Shown here piece by piece: positions 24,329 through 38,100 of a stretch of DNA of 64,000 nucleotides. Source of the stretch: Sphagnum magellanicum (taxonomy: Eukaryota > Streptophyta > Sphagnopsida > Sphagnales > Sphagnaceae); contig CM038924.1 in assembly GCA_021904315.1 (NCBI GenBank), positions 17,566,051 through 17,630,050 on the forward strand, written 5' to 3'. Each line of letters opens with the position of its first letter. The first letter of the stretch is position 1. The position numbers and the translations under genes are program-made. Below the pieces are notes generated by a model. That model ran no database searches, was not told where the DNA came from, and saw nothing but the letters and a program-made list of their open reading frames with translations.

Positions 24329-27193
24329 CTAAGTATTAGCAAAGACATGGTAGGTGGTTGCATCTGAGATTATTTGCCTGATGGATGCGGTTGCAGTGGC
24401 AACTGTAAGAATTATTGCGAGAATTATCATGATCCAGTGCCAAGCAACTCGATAGGGCATAAAATTCTTACCATTTACCTGCAGCACCAGTAGAGCCCAC
24501 CCATATCTTACTCCCAGAATAGTGCAAAATTAACAGTTCAGCAAGTAGAATAGACCACTGACTTCAATTCAAGTTTCATGAGCCCAGGGAGGGTTACTGT
24601 ATGGAGAAAGAATGGAGCTGAACTGCAGACTTGAAATATTACCTTCAAAAACATGAGATGCACCAACCCGAAGTTGAGGGGAAAGACAGAGAATGCACCC
24701 GTCAGAGCAACAAAGTCTCCGAAAAATGGAAGTAGAGCCCCAAGGAAGGTGGCAATTGCAATAAATGTCCCACGTGTAAGGAAACGAATCAATGTACTGT
24801 GACCAGACCAGTCCCCTTTACCATCATAGTTTCTTCCAAAGAATGTGTCAACAAATTCATACATAGGCAATGCATAGACCTGCACACAAGTCATTGAAAC
24901 CCACATTGAGAGCACATGCTGATCAAGAAATGTCCATGAGGCAGTACTGACTGTCATTTGCCAAAGGTTTGCAGACTTAGAACTATTACAACCTGCATGA
25001 ACAGTTTCTAGCTAGGATTTAAGGATCTGAACTCACATGAATTGAGACGATCATTTGTAGGAAGGCAGTTACATTGGCAAGTGCAACCCAAGGCCTGGGA
25101 CCCGATGTGGAGTTCAGTACATAAGTATTGACTGCATTCCCATAAGCCCAATATGCAACCATCATGACTAAGATGATAGGGAAGGTGCCAAGTGTGAACT
25201 GCATTACAAGGGCCTTGTGTGCGTTCCTCACAGTCGGTTGCCTCACTACTGCCTGAAGTTCAAAATGTGCAAACACCAACAGTTCAAGCATTTGATTACA
25301 GATCAGTGCAAAACCAGAAGAACTGAAACACAAATTAGCTGCGCAATGATGGTGGATGTGAGATACAATGCATCTTTACCTGCATCTCAGGAAGGATGTT
25401 GCTATTGAATGCAAATGCAAGTGTGGCCAGGCTCCCAATTGATCTGAAGGACACATCAGCTTTGGTACCCAGTAATGAGTAATCCCTTGGTGCTGCAGCC
25501 CTGAAGCCTGCACAGCATATGCAGAAGAAATCATAAACTTTCAGAGTTCCAATTCCTCATTTTAAGTATCAGTTCAGCAGAACTAAGAAGCCACATGTTG
25601 CAAGACTGTCAGCACTGTCTTTGAATATGGTGCAACAAAGTAACAAGAATTGAAGTAGGGCGCAATTTCATACCATCATTGAAAGAAGTGCCAATAGCTA
25701 TACAGATGAAAATGAGAGAAAGGAAAATTGAGACAGCTGTGCAGGGCCGCAGTGAATGCAAAGTTGGTACAAAAAAAGCAAAGAGACCATAAGTGCCACC
25801 AGATATCACAACCCAGACTGGTAGTGTAATTGCTGATGGGTTGTGGCTGTAAGCCACCCAGATTCCCTGCAGGAATCAGTCAGAAACTTTAATACTCTGG
25901 AGACTATCACTGCTTCTACAGATTACAATGTTTCAGGTGCAGCAACTACAGATGCTACCATGTAACCTCACTTGACTGAAAAAAAGTTGGAATGGCATCA
26001 TATTGAACATTTGGATATGGAAAACCATCAAGTAAATCATGGCAAACAGTTGCAAATTGATTGCTCATTGCTCAATATGTTGTAGCCAGCCCATGACATA
26101 GCAGCATCCTTCAGTTCTTCTCTTGCAGAAAAATGGAGTAGAAGATGTGGTGTTGAAGAGAGAGACACACAACAAACAGAGTTCAGTGAGTACAGATCAA
26201 CTGGTGATTTACCTGCAAAGATTCACCACACAATATAATGCTGCCAATTGTTGAAACGCTCAAGATCGAGTACTGCAGAATCCACGTCGCTTTGTACACG
26301 CGGGGACCTAAGAAAGTAGTCGTCATCATTCATTATTCAAGTCAGCCTGCACATATCTCCTTGGAACAAAATCTTTTGCTCAAGGTTGTAAGAAATGTGT
26401 CATGCGCTTCTTGTTGAAGATTTCAAGGAAATGTCAGCAATTCTGTCTGGACAATGGGAATTCATCAGTAATTAACGAATTTGTTTTGTCGCAGCTTCCA
26501 TAAGCATTGCGGGCATACCTAAGATATAGCCTGCGAGATCACGAGATCGAATGTGGCGCTTCCCTCCAGTCTCATGAAGAGTAGCCAGCAAGTAGTTGTT
26601 GTAGAAGGATCCGACGTAAAAAACTCCCACACAAATTGGCCCCGCGATCCAGCCCAAATACGCCATGACAAGCCCAGGATATCCGAGCACGTAGCTATTG
26701 TCGAAAGCCGCAATCAGATGGAATCCCAGTTCCCACCATGTGTCTGCAAGAATTGCACAAAACAGATGATCCTCTCGCTTTTCTTAAGAGTTCCCTTGAA
26801 CAAAAGAGTGGCTATATAGATCTCCTCCACCTGCAAGCCTTCTTCAAGAATTACAGAGAGCATAACCCTTGAGAGAGCGCGAACGCACGCACGCACACAC
26901 TTTCACATACAAGCAAACAGAAATGGTAAAGCTTGATTTCCGACGGAAGAGAGCAGGTGTCTAAAGGAATTGGAATTAGCAGCATTACCTTTTCCGACGT
27001 GATGGACTGTTTCTCTTGACAGGCGTGTGCCTGGAGCATCGGAGTTGGAGTTCTCAACATGGTGATTTCCATCAGCTAATTCGGGATCACGATGTGTCAG
27101 TTGCGAGACCGAATCCCCGAGTCCTCCCTGCACTAAATGATTGGTGTTCTCTTTGCCGTTGTGATTCTCAATCCCTCCATTCGACATCGTCAT
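24329..27193 (-). CDS. AAAP-family permease of the ProT (proline/compatible-solute) type
   Basis: Probable plasma-membrane proton symporter for proline or related compatible solutes (substrate inferred from family). Exons on the minus strand are 27193-26989, 26743-26519, 26307-26213, 25866-25674, 25507-25380, 25252-25037, 24879-24643 and 24478-24329. The sum is 1449 nt, 482 aa plus stop, all introns GT-AG. A hydrophilic Asn/His-rich tail of about 68 residues precedes the transporter. ProT-like landmarks in order are TWWELGFHLIAAFDNSYVLG, LHETGGKRHIRSRDLAGYIL, YKATWILQYSILS, a hydrophobic exon 4, FNSNILPEMQ, RQPTVRNAHKALVMQFTLG, YWAYGNAVNTYVLN, and LLPFFGDFVALTGAFSVFPL. The C-terminus is a final hydrophobic helix with WHWIMIILAIILTVATATAS. 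A second ATG two codons downstream is equally possible. The gene looks intact; substrate specificity cannot be read from sequence. Confidence 0.88.
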
Positions 27194-30100
27194 TCTGCAC
27201 CAGCGACACAATTTCAAATCATTCGGATGCTTCAGAACCAGGTAGGTTCCCTCTCTAAATAAATCAGTTCATGTCTTTTGTGGCAGCAAAGAAAGAGCTT
27301 TTCGGACTGTTCCTTGAATCAGACAAAGATTGCAATCTAAAACGAGCTGTATTTTGCGAGGTACAAGCTCAGTATGTGGTGTGCACAGTCTTCATTTCCC
27401 ATTTTTTCTGTGGGATTCTTTGACCTGGTGATGATATTATTGTTTTCTGACGCTTTGACAACAAGACGGAAATCAGCTTTTGCGTGATCAGCCAGAGTCC
27501 TCGTGTATTGAATTGTTTGCAAGTCCGTGCTCCAGCTATTGCTGTGTTCGTAGTTTACACGGGGAACTGGCGTGGTGGAAAGTGAGCACAGCTAGTTGTT
27601 AGCATTTGTCACCTAATAGGTGCTATGCTCTTTCACTCCATCGCGTAGTACTGACACATGGCTTCATTTCCTACGTCTTTTGCAGCTATCGCGCTGCAGA
27701 TTTTGCAGAGACTTTCTTGAGATTTTTCGTATCATCTTCATCGCTATGTCTTTCGGCCAAGTAGTTGTTGAACAACTTTCCCCAGCTCTTTTTGAACACT
27801 TTCAGAATCATTTTCGAGATTTGCAATAGTTTCCTTTTGACGACAACAGGCATGCATGCATGCATACTTTTGACTTCAATGGCTTGGTTTCTCACCTGCC
27901 AGAGAAACATCTTCCTGGCCCACCCCACAGGAGAGTCCTGTTAGTTATAGAAAGGCCAGGGAATCACTGACATTCCTGTAACCGGAAGTATTTTAGGCTT
28001 TCTGAAATCAGTTCAAAACTGATATGTTCTCCATAAACACATTTCTGCAGCCGCAAAGCATTACTATGATTGGTAGAGACTAATCATAATGATCCATGCA
28101 CTAGTGTACAAGAACATGTATGTGCAACATCAGAAGAAGAAGGAACTGATGGATTTGAATCTATTGAAATCAGCAGCAGCAAGCTGTAATCTCAAGGTTG
28201 AACTCCTGTTTGGCAGTTTGTTTGCCAAATGTGAATGATCAAACTGAATGGATTCATTTTGATTTTGTGCGCTGCAACTAATCTGCATTTCAATTGCAAT
28301 TAAACATTTGAAATCCACAGTTGAATCATGTGGAACTTGCTTTTGTAAGGATTGTCATGTGAGCTGCATGTCAGCGCTGGTCCTGGTCCTGGTCCTACTT
28401 GAGTTGTTTTGTCCTTCTCAGAGTCATGCATATTGTCCAGCCTCACACAAAATGGGATATCACAGTACCAAGTCAAAGAATGCCCAGTTTTGTAATAGTT
28501 TTTTTGTTTTTGCTTGTTAACCTGGAAGTTGTGCAGAAACATAACATCTGACATCAGGAGTTTTCTGAGACAATGAGATTGTTCTGGATTTCCTATCACT
28601 CATGACAAGGAACTGAGATTCCTGAGAAACAAGGTGGTTGTAATTTTTCTGTCATTTCATGACAAAATACGGACATGCAAACATAACACATGACATCAAG
28701 AGTTTTCTGAGACATGAGATTGTTGTGCTTTTCCTATCATTCTCATGACAAGGAACTGATGAGGTCATTGTGCACAATTTAGTCATTCAACAAAATCTAC
28801 AACACTCAGCATCAATCTCCACACTGAAAACTCAATGCGAAAATGCAGCAGCACACAGCTCCCCAACTGAGCGCAACAGCATGTCAGCATCTCCTTTACT
28901 AAACAAGCATTAACCCTTGATATTGGAGCCTAACCTTTTCTTCACTTTTAAAGACACAACATATGAAACCATTTTAACCATACACTTGGACAACAGATTT
29001 GATGTACAAATTGCGAGAATCCACAAACTAGAACTTATTCTCCTCTATTGATGTTCACAAGTTCACAACCTATGAAATCGGTTTAATCCTTCACCCAAAC
29101 AATCTCAACATCAACCCCATTCAACAAACATTGTCCCTCGATTGCCCAACTTCACCATTTTGAACACATCTTATACATTCCTTGTACATGATGCAGATGG
29201 CATTAGTCCTGTATTGGTTGTTTGTGTGCAGCGGAGGTGTAAAGATTAAGTACATGAGTTGGATGTGGTAAATGTAGCCAGCACCCCAAATGTACCTTTA
29301 GAGTGCTTTAACCTTTGTTATAGAAAGGAATATTACATTGGTAGGTGATGCTTGTTTTAACTCCCATTCCTATTAGATCTCACGACTTGCATGCAAGCGA
29401 CATTAGAGGGGCCATGGGTGAGATAGTTTCCTACCACGAAAGGGATTAACTCTCTCCTTTTTTTTTGGTTCTTATGGGTTGTGTATCTTTTGACCTTTCT
29501 TTGGCCTTCCCTTTTTGTCTCCCTTGTGATGGTTTCAGCCATTGATCTTTTATTGGATTTTGAATGATGTTTAATGTCTTATATCACGCTGCATGGAGGA
29601 TGTCATATACTGGCAAAGTTGACAAACTATGAAAACCCAAAATTGTTGTTTGCCTTCATTTGTGCATGAGCTCTTTTACTTGCCCAGGTTTTCACCCAAT
29701 AGCTTCCCAACCATAATGTAATTATTTATTTATGTTTTAAATTTTAAAATTTCAAAAATGATTTCAAAAATCAACCTTTCATGGGGAGATGGATGTATAC
29801 TATTTTATCAAAATATAATTAATTTTTTTCAAAAAATATTACCAAGCAATAAAAAGTATTTGAAATATTTTTCCTAATCACCATCCTCCCAACCTGCACA
29901 AGGCTTGTGCAAGAAAAGTTCTTTAGAGACAAATGGAATGTGACTCAGCTAACTCTTTCTTGAATTATGTGTGTTGTTTACGTGTTTCTCATGGAAGGAA
30001 AATGGGATGTAGGTCACACGTTTGCATGATTAGGCTAAAACACGAGAAGATGTGGTAATAATTTTGTTGTGCTTGATGTTGTTTTCGTTGTCATCGTTGT

Positions 30101-31487
30101 CTTCTATTTCATTTTTTTTTGCTTGTGTTTTCAGGTTGCTATCTTATTATCTATTTGTTTGTCTTATCCTTATGTTGTTCTATTCTTTTTCTTCTATTGT
30201 TTTGGGGGGTTGCCTTTTGCTTCTTCAATGGACTAATAGAGAAACTGTTTTTTTTCTTGGTTTTTAATTTCCAGGCCTAACTGGCTGGTTGGTTTATTAT
30301 TGTTGGATCATTTTTCCTTGAAAAAACCTTGAGAAAAAGTGGTGTTGATGTTTTTGTTGTGGGTATAATGAACGGGTGTATAGTGCGACAAGAGTAGAAT
30401 CAAGAGTAGGATGAGGAACAACATTAGTTTAAAATAAATAGTCATGAACATTTATCATTTCATAATGTGCGTAACAATTGGTGACAAAGTTGTAGGAAAA
30501 ACTTGACATGCTCATTTCGTACACCATCAACACATTGTAAAAACCCATTTCTTTGCCTCCATCTTTTTACCATCATTTGTATGAATCACAACATTTGTTT
30601 TTAGGTTTGTTTTGTTCTGTTTGTTTTTTCTATTTTTTTGGTTTTGTTTTGTGTCTATTTAGTGGAGGTAGGCCTGAGGCCTCAAAACGCAATCTAAATT
30701 TTCAGGGCGCCATGTGGCATAAATTTTTAACACCTTCAAAGTAAAGATTTTTTTTCACAGTCCATAATTATATGCAAGGTCGATTGCAACTGAAGCATGA
30801 AAAAGAAGAAGAAAAAACCAGATTTCTCTGCCTTCCTCAGTCTTCATGGTGATGTGTGTTCTGATCTAGAACCCTGAAATCTATGTGGATTTAATATGGC
30901 TACAAAGAGTAGCTCCAGTGGTTTCACTGAAAAGCACTTGCTACCACCAAATACAACATTTGTTTTAAACACAAGTGTTTGTCCCTCCTTCACCTGTAAA
31001 CATATTATAGTTTACACTCAATTTCTTTAGTTGAAGATAAAAACAACACATGAACCCATGGTGTGCCCAGCCAATGACCAGCAGTCAACTTGTTGTTGAT
31101 GATGGGGGAGAACTTTTTAAATCCATGCCATCCGGCACAATTTTGGCACAGAAATTTTATTTTCACATGGCAGGCAGAGGGCTCGTGCACTAAATAGCGT
31201 TGGCCGGCCATTTCAGCAGCCGGCTGGACCTGCTGCTCCAAGGGCGTGCAGCTGCACACCTTTAAGCTCTGAAGGTCTAACTCAAGTTGACTTCATGTCA
31301 GCTGGCAGTAGGCTATGTGAAATTTTCAAAGTCCTCACCTCTTCTTAATAGGTAATGACTAGGTAATATTGCAGAGGAAGAGTGTAATATCATCATCCGC
31401 TCTGTCTGTGTCGACTCTCTCTAGTGACCCAAGCTGACAACGTTTAGGTTAGTGCTGCAGGAGCATTATTACACTACTTGAGAGAGA
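27194..31487. other. Intergenic; promoter side of the transporter, then nothing recognised
   Basis: The promoter and 5' UTR of the minus-strand transporter must lie in the first part. Beyond that only T-rich tracts (30050-30260, 30590-30660) and unassigned sequence are seen. A T/G-rich segment near 30597-30662 recurs at 31702-31766. Confidence 0.4.
27851..27864 (-). promoter_or_regulatory. RY-type CATGCATG repeat upstream of the transporter gene
   Basis: CATGCATGCATGCA lies about 660 bases upstream of the transporter start codon. CATGCA is the core bound by plant B3-domain (ABI3/FUS3) factors. The motif also arises readily by chance slippage. Confidence 0.25.
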
Positions 31488-31666
31488 GACGGACGTAGTC
31501 AATAAAAGACAGCGATAGGCCTACCTCCACTCCAGGTCCCTTTGACGGACGTAGTCAATAAAAAACAGCGATAGGCCTACCTCCACTCCAGGTCCCTTTG
31601 ACAGGTCCCTTTGACGGACGTAGTCAATAAAAGACAGCGATAGGCCTACCTCCACTCCAGGTCCCA
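31488..31666. repeat. Three-copy 56-bp tandem repeat with a 13-bp slip
   Basis: GACGGACGTAGTCAATAAAA begins units at 31488, 31544 and 31613. The second step is 69 bases because ACAGGTCCCTTTG (13 bases) is duplicated before the third unit. Copies are almost identical, so the expansion is recent. Confidence 0.9.
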
Positions 31667-34083
31667 GAAGGGACCAACTAGTTCTGTTTTGTGGGAACGT
31701 TTGTTTTTAGGTTCACTTTGTGTTGTTTGTTTTCTCTATTTTTTTGGTTTTGTTTTGTGTCTATTTCTCTTTTGTGGGAGTGAGGGATGAGAGGATAAAG
31801 CTTTTTGGTTTCTACCCCATTCATTGCATTTGGAATCAACTACATGGTTTAGGCCACCATGCCATTTTTTTGGTGAAGGTTCTCTCTTTCTTTTGCCTAT
31901 TTCAATTATATTAGGTTCTTTCATGAATTGCATAAACAAGTTCATTCGTTTTTGCAAGGATTGGACTGAGTTAGAGGGGACAAAAACACCATTAAAGTTC
32001 TTTTTCAAACAAAATGATTAAAAATTGAACTGTATCATTCATGTAGACTTATATTTATAATTTTATTGCAACACAATGTAGTTAGCAATGGGTGTGTATA
32101 CCTAGAGCTCTTGTATATATTAAAACCCTCCTTGCATTCTAGTGGGCCCCAACTTCATTGAAATTTGGTTTTGTGTCATCAAGAAATGGAATTCATTTTA
32201 AAAGCACACCAAACCACCTCTTGTTGGAAATGAATTTAAGACATTCCTATTTAACATTCCTACCTTTGCATTTTCAAAGAAATTTCCAATTAGCATGGAT
32301 TTTTGTAGGTTTTATAAAGGTTAGGATTTTCTAACTAGCCTTTTGATTTGTTGAAATTGTGGGTGTTATAGGTCTAGCCAAGGAATGGGATAGAACTAAG
32401 AATCAGACCAACAATACAAAAATAAGGTTGCTATAAAATGAAAGAGTGAAATCACCAAAAGGAAATAAAACTCATATCTAACGATGATAATTTGTATATA
32501 TTTTTACATCTAGCTAACATAATTGTTACTTTCCACTAACATGGTATCTCTACTTGAACCACCTTTGTCATCTTTGGACAATACTTTCATCTTCAAAGAT
32601 GCTTCATGGTTGGGCAGAAAACACAATGGATATCCTTTGTTACCATTCAAAGATTAAATAAGAATGCATCCCAAGATCTCAACTCTTTTAGGTCATGAAC
32701 ATGTGGCAAAGTTGCAATATGTGTTGGCATTCAACCTATTGGAAGCAATGATGGAAGTTAAAATCCTTGAAAGCGTGTTACTACAAATTGTTGACAACAC
32801 TAATGGCAACATGACTTGGTGTTCATGACAAGAAATTTTTTTCTAACATTGTTGAAGGATTGGTAGAATAATGTTCTACAACTTGGAAATGAGGAGCCAT
32901 GTTGACTATGGGCAAAACCCATTCAAACTACACTCAAGTAGGCACAAGGAATGTTCATGATGGAAATGTCATGTATATTGTTTCAATGGTCATGTGTATT
33001 AAACAGCCCATACATATAACACATGATAGACATGGTTGCGAAAGGATGGTGTCTATTTACAGTTGAAATTTTGTTAGACAATGTCAGCATGTTGGGATAC
33101 ACACCACATTTGCACACGTCCCCATATCAGAAAGATGTTTAAGGGACATAGGAAATGCACCACAGAATCATGTGTGATAAATAAGATTGATACTACCAAT
33201 GATGTGCCAAAACATGTCATAGGAAGTTGCAATTACAATAGGTATAAGCTGTCATTGGAGAATGTCATTGGTTCCTTATCAGCTGGTAAGATACCAATAG
33301 TCCAATGCCCCATGAAGAGCTACTTTCCAACAACTCTTCTAATACACCTTATGTAGCGATATCCCATGTGTGGATTCATGAACTAGGGAACACGACTGAG
33401 GAAAGAAGTCCTTTTAGCATGCCAAATCAAGCGGCTTACAACATTGACTAGGTAGTTGACACTAAATGGGGCATTTTAGATCGATGCACTTTGTGTCCAT
33501 GTTGGAAAAAATATGAAGAAACGGGCAATAGGGTTAATGGCCAAGACCTATAACAAGGGAAAACCTGTGTTGGTGATTAATTTTGGCATCCGAGTAATTT
33601 CAATTTCTATGCCACATGAACATTTTCAAAAATACTTTCCATTGATGGGAATACTCCTACCACAAATGGGTTGGTTTTGTGGCATGACATATTATGTTAA
33701 TATGTATTAATTGCACATTATCAAATGATATCATTGCATTTGACCTTCATTGATTGATGCCTTTAGTAGCACAATCATGTATCACAAACCTCATTTGAAT
33801 GATAATGTTTCATGATGTAAATATTAAACAATGTTGGTGAAAATGTTCAACTCAACTTTGGTTACTATTCGAAATGAAGGGTATTTGTAGTTGAGTTTAA
33901 AGGAAACAATTTCTTTTGTTTTGTACACACATGATCATGGGACCATAACAATCCATCTCACAAAAGTATAGTAACACTTCAAAATGTAGAATCACACACA
34001 CAATTGTCTTACTTTCTTGATGATAAGACCTAATGGGTACATTCAAGATTAGGTTACCTTATTAAGAACCATTTTAAAACATG
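31667..34083. other. Intergenic; no gene seen
   Basis: This includes the second copy of the T/G-rich segment (31702-31766). Short open frames near 33081-33356 and 33513-33710 have no recognisable motif. Confidence 0.45.
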
Positions 34084-34088
34084 CAAAA

Positions 34089-35013
34089 TGTGATGTGCCC
34101 CCAAGCTCCTTGATAGACTCAAAGGGTGAGTTTGAAATGAAAACAATGGAAGAGCAAGGAGTTGGGGCACGTTCCCTGGCTCGTAGCACTTTGGGGGTAG
34201 AGGGGCATGTTGGAGCTTTGGGATGGGACTAGGAAGAATGACAAGCAACTAATCACTCACACGGACCTGCACTAAACCAAACAACAAGTTAGTTAATGCA
34301 TAGTTGAAGCATTTTTGGTGTTAGGACAAACCATGGACAACCTTGGACTCACAAAACTCATCACGGCTCAGACTTGGGGGAAGCCACCACCTTCCCCCTT
34401 ATAGTATACTCTGTGCCTTTCCATGAAGCCCGCATCCAAATGGCATTTTGTCCCGGGACTCCCAAATGGGAGTCAGGAGTCCTGAAATTTTCAAAGTTGG
34501 GACTCTTGCGACTTTGGGGTCCCATAACTTTGTGTGCAAACCTTCGATTGAAATGAGGTTTAAAGAAAAGTTTTAGCCCTCGTCAAGAGCTTTCCAACGG
34601 TATGTGGCACGTCACCTGCATGCAAGGAAATAGGGGTCGATTCTGGACTTTTAGTGGTTAGGAGTTAAACTGTCAATTTGACTTCCAACTTTTCTTTTGG
34701 CCATAACTTGTGTTTCAGATATCCAAATGGGTCATGCGAGCCCATTTAGACATCTACATTTCAATAGCTTTCCAATGATATAAAAAAATCTTCAATCCAA
34801 TGGGTTTTGACCCTTGAATCATTCCTTGAAAATTTAGGAGTCCATCAGGACTTCAACTCCCCAAGTGGGAATTCACTTGGGAGTGTGAGGGCTCATTCTC
34901 TCACACTCTCCTGCACTCCCGGGAGTATAAGATGTGCCTCCCGGGCTTCTTTCTTGTCCCGCACTTTTGCAAGCCCTTGTTTTGATCGCAAGCCCAAGGC
35001 TAGGGTTGTGACA
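34089..35013 (+). mobile_element. Solo LTR, copy A, with perfect 5-bp target duplication
   Basis: This 925-bp segment begins TGTGATG and ends GTTGTGACA (TGT...ACA termini) and is flanked on both sides by CAAAA (34084-34088 and 35014-35018). It matches 61986-62880 along its length. Shared landmarks are GTTGGAGCT, GGGATGGGACTAGGAAGA, a TATA-like CCCTTATAGTATACTCTGTG, CTTTCCAATGATATAAA and GCTAGGGTTG. No internal retroelement domain adjoins it, so it is a solo LTR left by recombination. Orientation is assigned from the TATA-like word only. Confidence 0.85.
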
Positions 35014-35018
35014 CAAAA

Positions 35019-38000
35019 AGTTCTAAAACTTCATTTTTAGGACTTTTTGAAAATATTTATTTCATTTTTAATTTTAAAAGCTTGATATTTTACCTTGATT
35101 TTCATTATGGGCTTTAAATTTAATGAAAATAAGATATTTGTGCCTTTCAAAACCAAAAAATGACCAAATTTACTAGTCTTTAACCTTGTGGCCAATATTA
35201 TTTTAATTTTTTGGAATCCTTTGTGAATATTGATTCACAAATTATTTTGGTAGATTAAATAAGTAAATATGGCCCTCATACATTATATGATTCAAAATAT
35301 CGAGAAGCAATTTTTTTTATTAATCCTTTCATGTTTTTAAAATAGTTTTTTATCATTTGACATTCCTAAACTTTTATATTTAAGGACAAAAATGGACATC
35401 CTTTTCTAGTCAAATATTTGATTTTCTTATGCCATTCATTTCATTTGAATGTAATATTCAAGAAACATGTGAAATTTGTTACAAAATGACAAAATTTTGA
35501 ATCTTTATGATACTTGAAAATTATATTTGTACATATTTTTGCATATATGATAGTCCTTTTGAGGTAACCCAATCTTGAATGTACCTTACTATGATCACAC
35601 CTTTCTAATTGCAATAAGCAAAATTAATTGTCTTCAACTTCATGAATAGACGTTCAATTGCTAAACAATTGCCATGCATTTTGACTTCAATTTTCCAGAT
35701 TACTAAATGATATTGCCCTCAACATTTGATCACAAATCTTGAGTGAAATCAAATTTGGGATACGATTGTCACAATCTTGAATGAATTATCGAGCTAACAT
35801 TTGATTGCAAGCATGCAAGCATACAATTTATTGGCTAGTATGCGGTCATCCAAAGCACTGCACATGAATTGAAAGGCCACAATGCTATCGGCAATAGCTA
35901 TATGCAACATAGACATGTGGACAAAATCTTAGGCCATAAACAAAATAAGACTGGCTAAGAATAAAGACATTAACACATGCCTGTTGTAAGAGAATATAGA
36001 AAAATGAGGAGAACAATTCATCAATACTACAACAATGAAATCAACACATGAAAAAGGAAAATAAAACCTTCATGAAGTTGTAGAACAATGAAAAAGTCTC
36101 CAAAGATGCACACTAAACCCCAAACCTAGGTTTTAAGGTTTAGGATTAAGGGTTGAAAGGATTGAACTATTTTTTCAACAAAGTATTCTAAGAGTAGCTC
36201 CATCCACACCTTGCCCAGTACTTCTTGGATGAAGTACAACTGAGTGTATCAGTTTGCCCAGGATAATAATTTGGTATTGGGTCAATAAATGTACCAATGA
36301 TTTAATTCTAGCAATGTTCTTTTTTTTTGCATATTATAGTATACTGGTATTGATTGGCCAGATGTAATGAATGTTCAATGTAGCTTTATTTATTAAGAGC
36401 CTCTCAACTCAGACTGTTTGGATTTTCATATTTATAGGTGGGGCCTTGGGAAGTGCTAGTGAGCCATGAGAAATATTGTTGGCGGGTATCATGGCTCTAA
36501 TGGTACCAGATTTTGGGTGACTAAAATACGTGCTGGAGGGCTTAAAACTGATTTGCATTTTGAATTGGGATTGAATTGGGATAGGGAAGATGATGAACTA
36601 TAGAAGTGGGCTAATGAACAATTTGCAAGTGACCAACTCTCTGTGAACAGGGAGGGAAGAATTTGCAGCTATTTGGTTCTCTATTCCAACAATCAGTCAC
36701 TCTCTCTACTATGGCCACCCATGTATTGTGGGGCCCCTTTGTGATTCCTCTTACTTCCAAATTCCATCAAACAAACGACACAAAATTGATATTAACCAAA
36801 GAACCGGTTGCCAAGTTTTTATTCTGGACTCAAAGACGTGGCCCAAAAATTTAGTACTTGACCTTCTTGAGTGAGGCCGCTTAGTGACCAAATTGGACCC
36901 AAGAAATGTTAGATTTGGACTCAGAGATCTATCCAGATTTAATCTGAGCAGGGGACATTTATTATATTTAGAAACAATTTACATGAATTTTTGGGTTTTG
37001 AGAATGCTACCAACATGGGTCAAATATACGTATATATATTTTTAGTGACAACGACATGTTGAAGGAAGACATTGAACACTCAGACATGGAGAAGCTTTTT
37101 GAACATGATGAGATTGCAGGGTTAATGCCAAGTGTGTTGTGTCTTGAAGCTTTGCACCTTACTTCAAGATTGTACAGTTTTTGAAAATTTGTTTTATGCA
37201 TTTTTAGAAAAAAAAAAAGCATATTTATATAAAAATTACTGAAATTCATGTGAGTAAATGTTAATTTTTCTGTGTATTTTCAAATTCAAGACATATGGAT
37301 ACAAGATCTCGCATTTCAATGATTTGGACAATGTTGCCTTCTCACTTTAACATTATGCTCTTATGCAGTTTCTAGTTAATTTAGGGTGGCATCTGATTAA
37401 CAAAGTAGGGTAATGTCCACCTCATGCTTTACTATGGGTAAAGGCCGCAAGTATGGTTCACAATGACTTCCAAGGCAAAACTCAAAATATTAGAAAAAGT
37501 TGCCTGCTGTTACAGATTGGGAGCATATACAAACTCCTTAATCAAGATGCAAGAAACAACTTGAATTCTTCCTATGTCTCCCGCACAAATATGTGTGTAA
37601 AAACTCTCTCACAAGTACTAGCTCTCAGAGTGGGTTACACTGAACTCTACAAAGGGCGTATACAAACTTCTCTGAAGGGAGGGTGGGTTGCTGGTCTACC
37701 TCCAATCAGATTCAACCCATCAAACCTGGATACAATGGGTCTTTTCTTTTCCATCTCATCTCAGGTGTAGTATGGTCTTCAATTTGCCTTCAATGCATGT
37801 CAAACTTGCAGTTGGTTGGCACATCTCCCAAACTGTATTAGTGTACAAGCTCCCTGAAAGTCAGCATGGAATCAGCCAGTTCTGCCCCACCCCTTCACCA
37901 ACACAATCAACCCCAAGTTTTTATATAAGCGAAAAAGCAATTTTAGATCATCTAAGTGCAGACTGGGAAGGGAAGACTGAGGATCATGTCTACTAACAGA

Positions 38001-38100
38001 CTGTGTACCAATTTGTCACTTTCAAGGACAAGAAGAGCAGCACAGATGTTCTCACACTTGAGATGACCAGTTTAATTGGGCTATCGTTGCATCAGTAACA
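35019..38100. other. AT-rich intergenic; no gene seen
   Basis: Mostly AT-rich sequence. Open frames near 36663 and 37453-37996 lack recognisable motifs. Confidence 0.45.

Noticed and set aside
33081-33710. Possible short genes at 33.1 and 33.5 kb
   Set aside because: No domain, signal or splice partner; the lengths are expected by chance.
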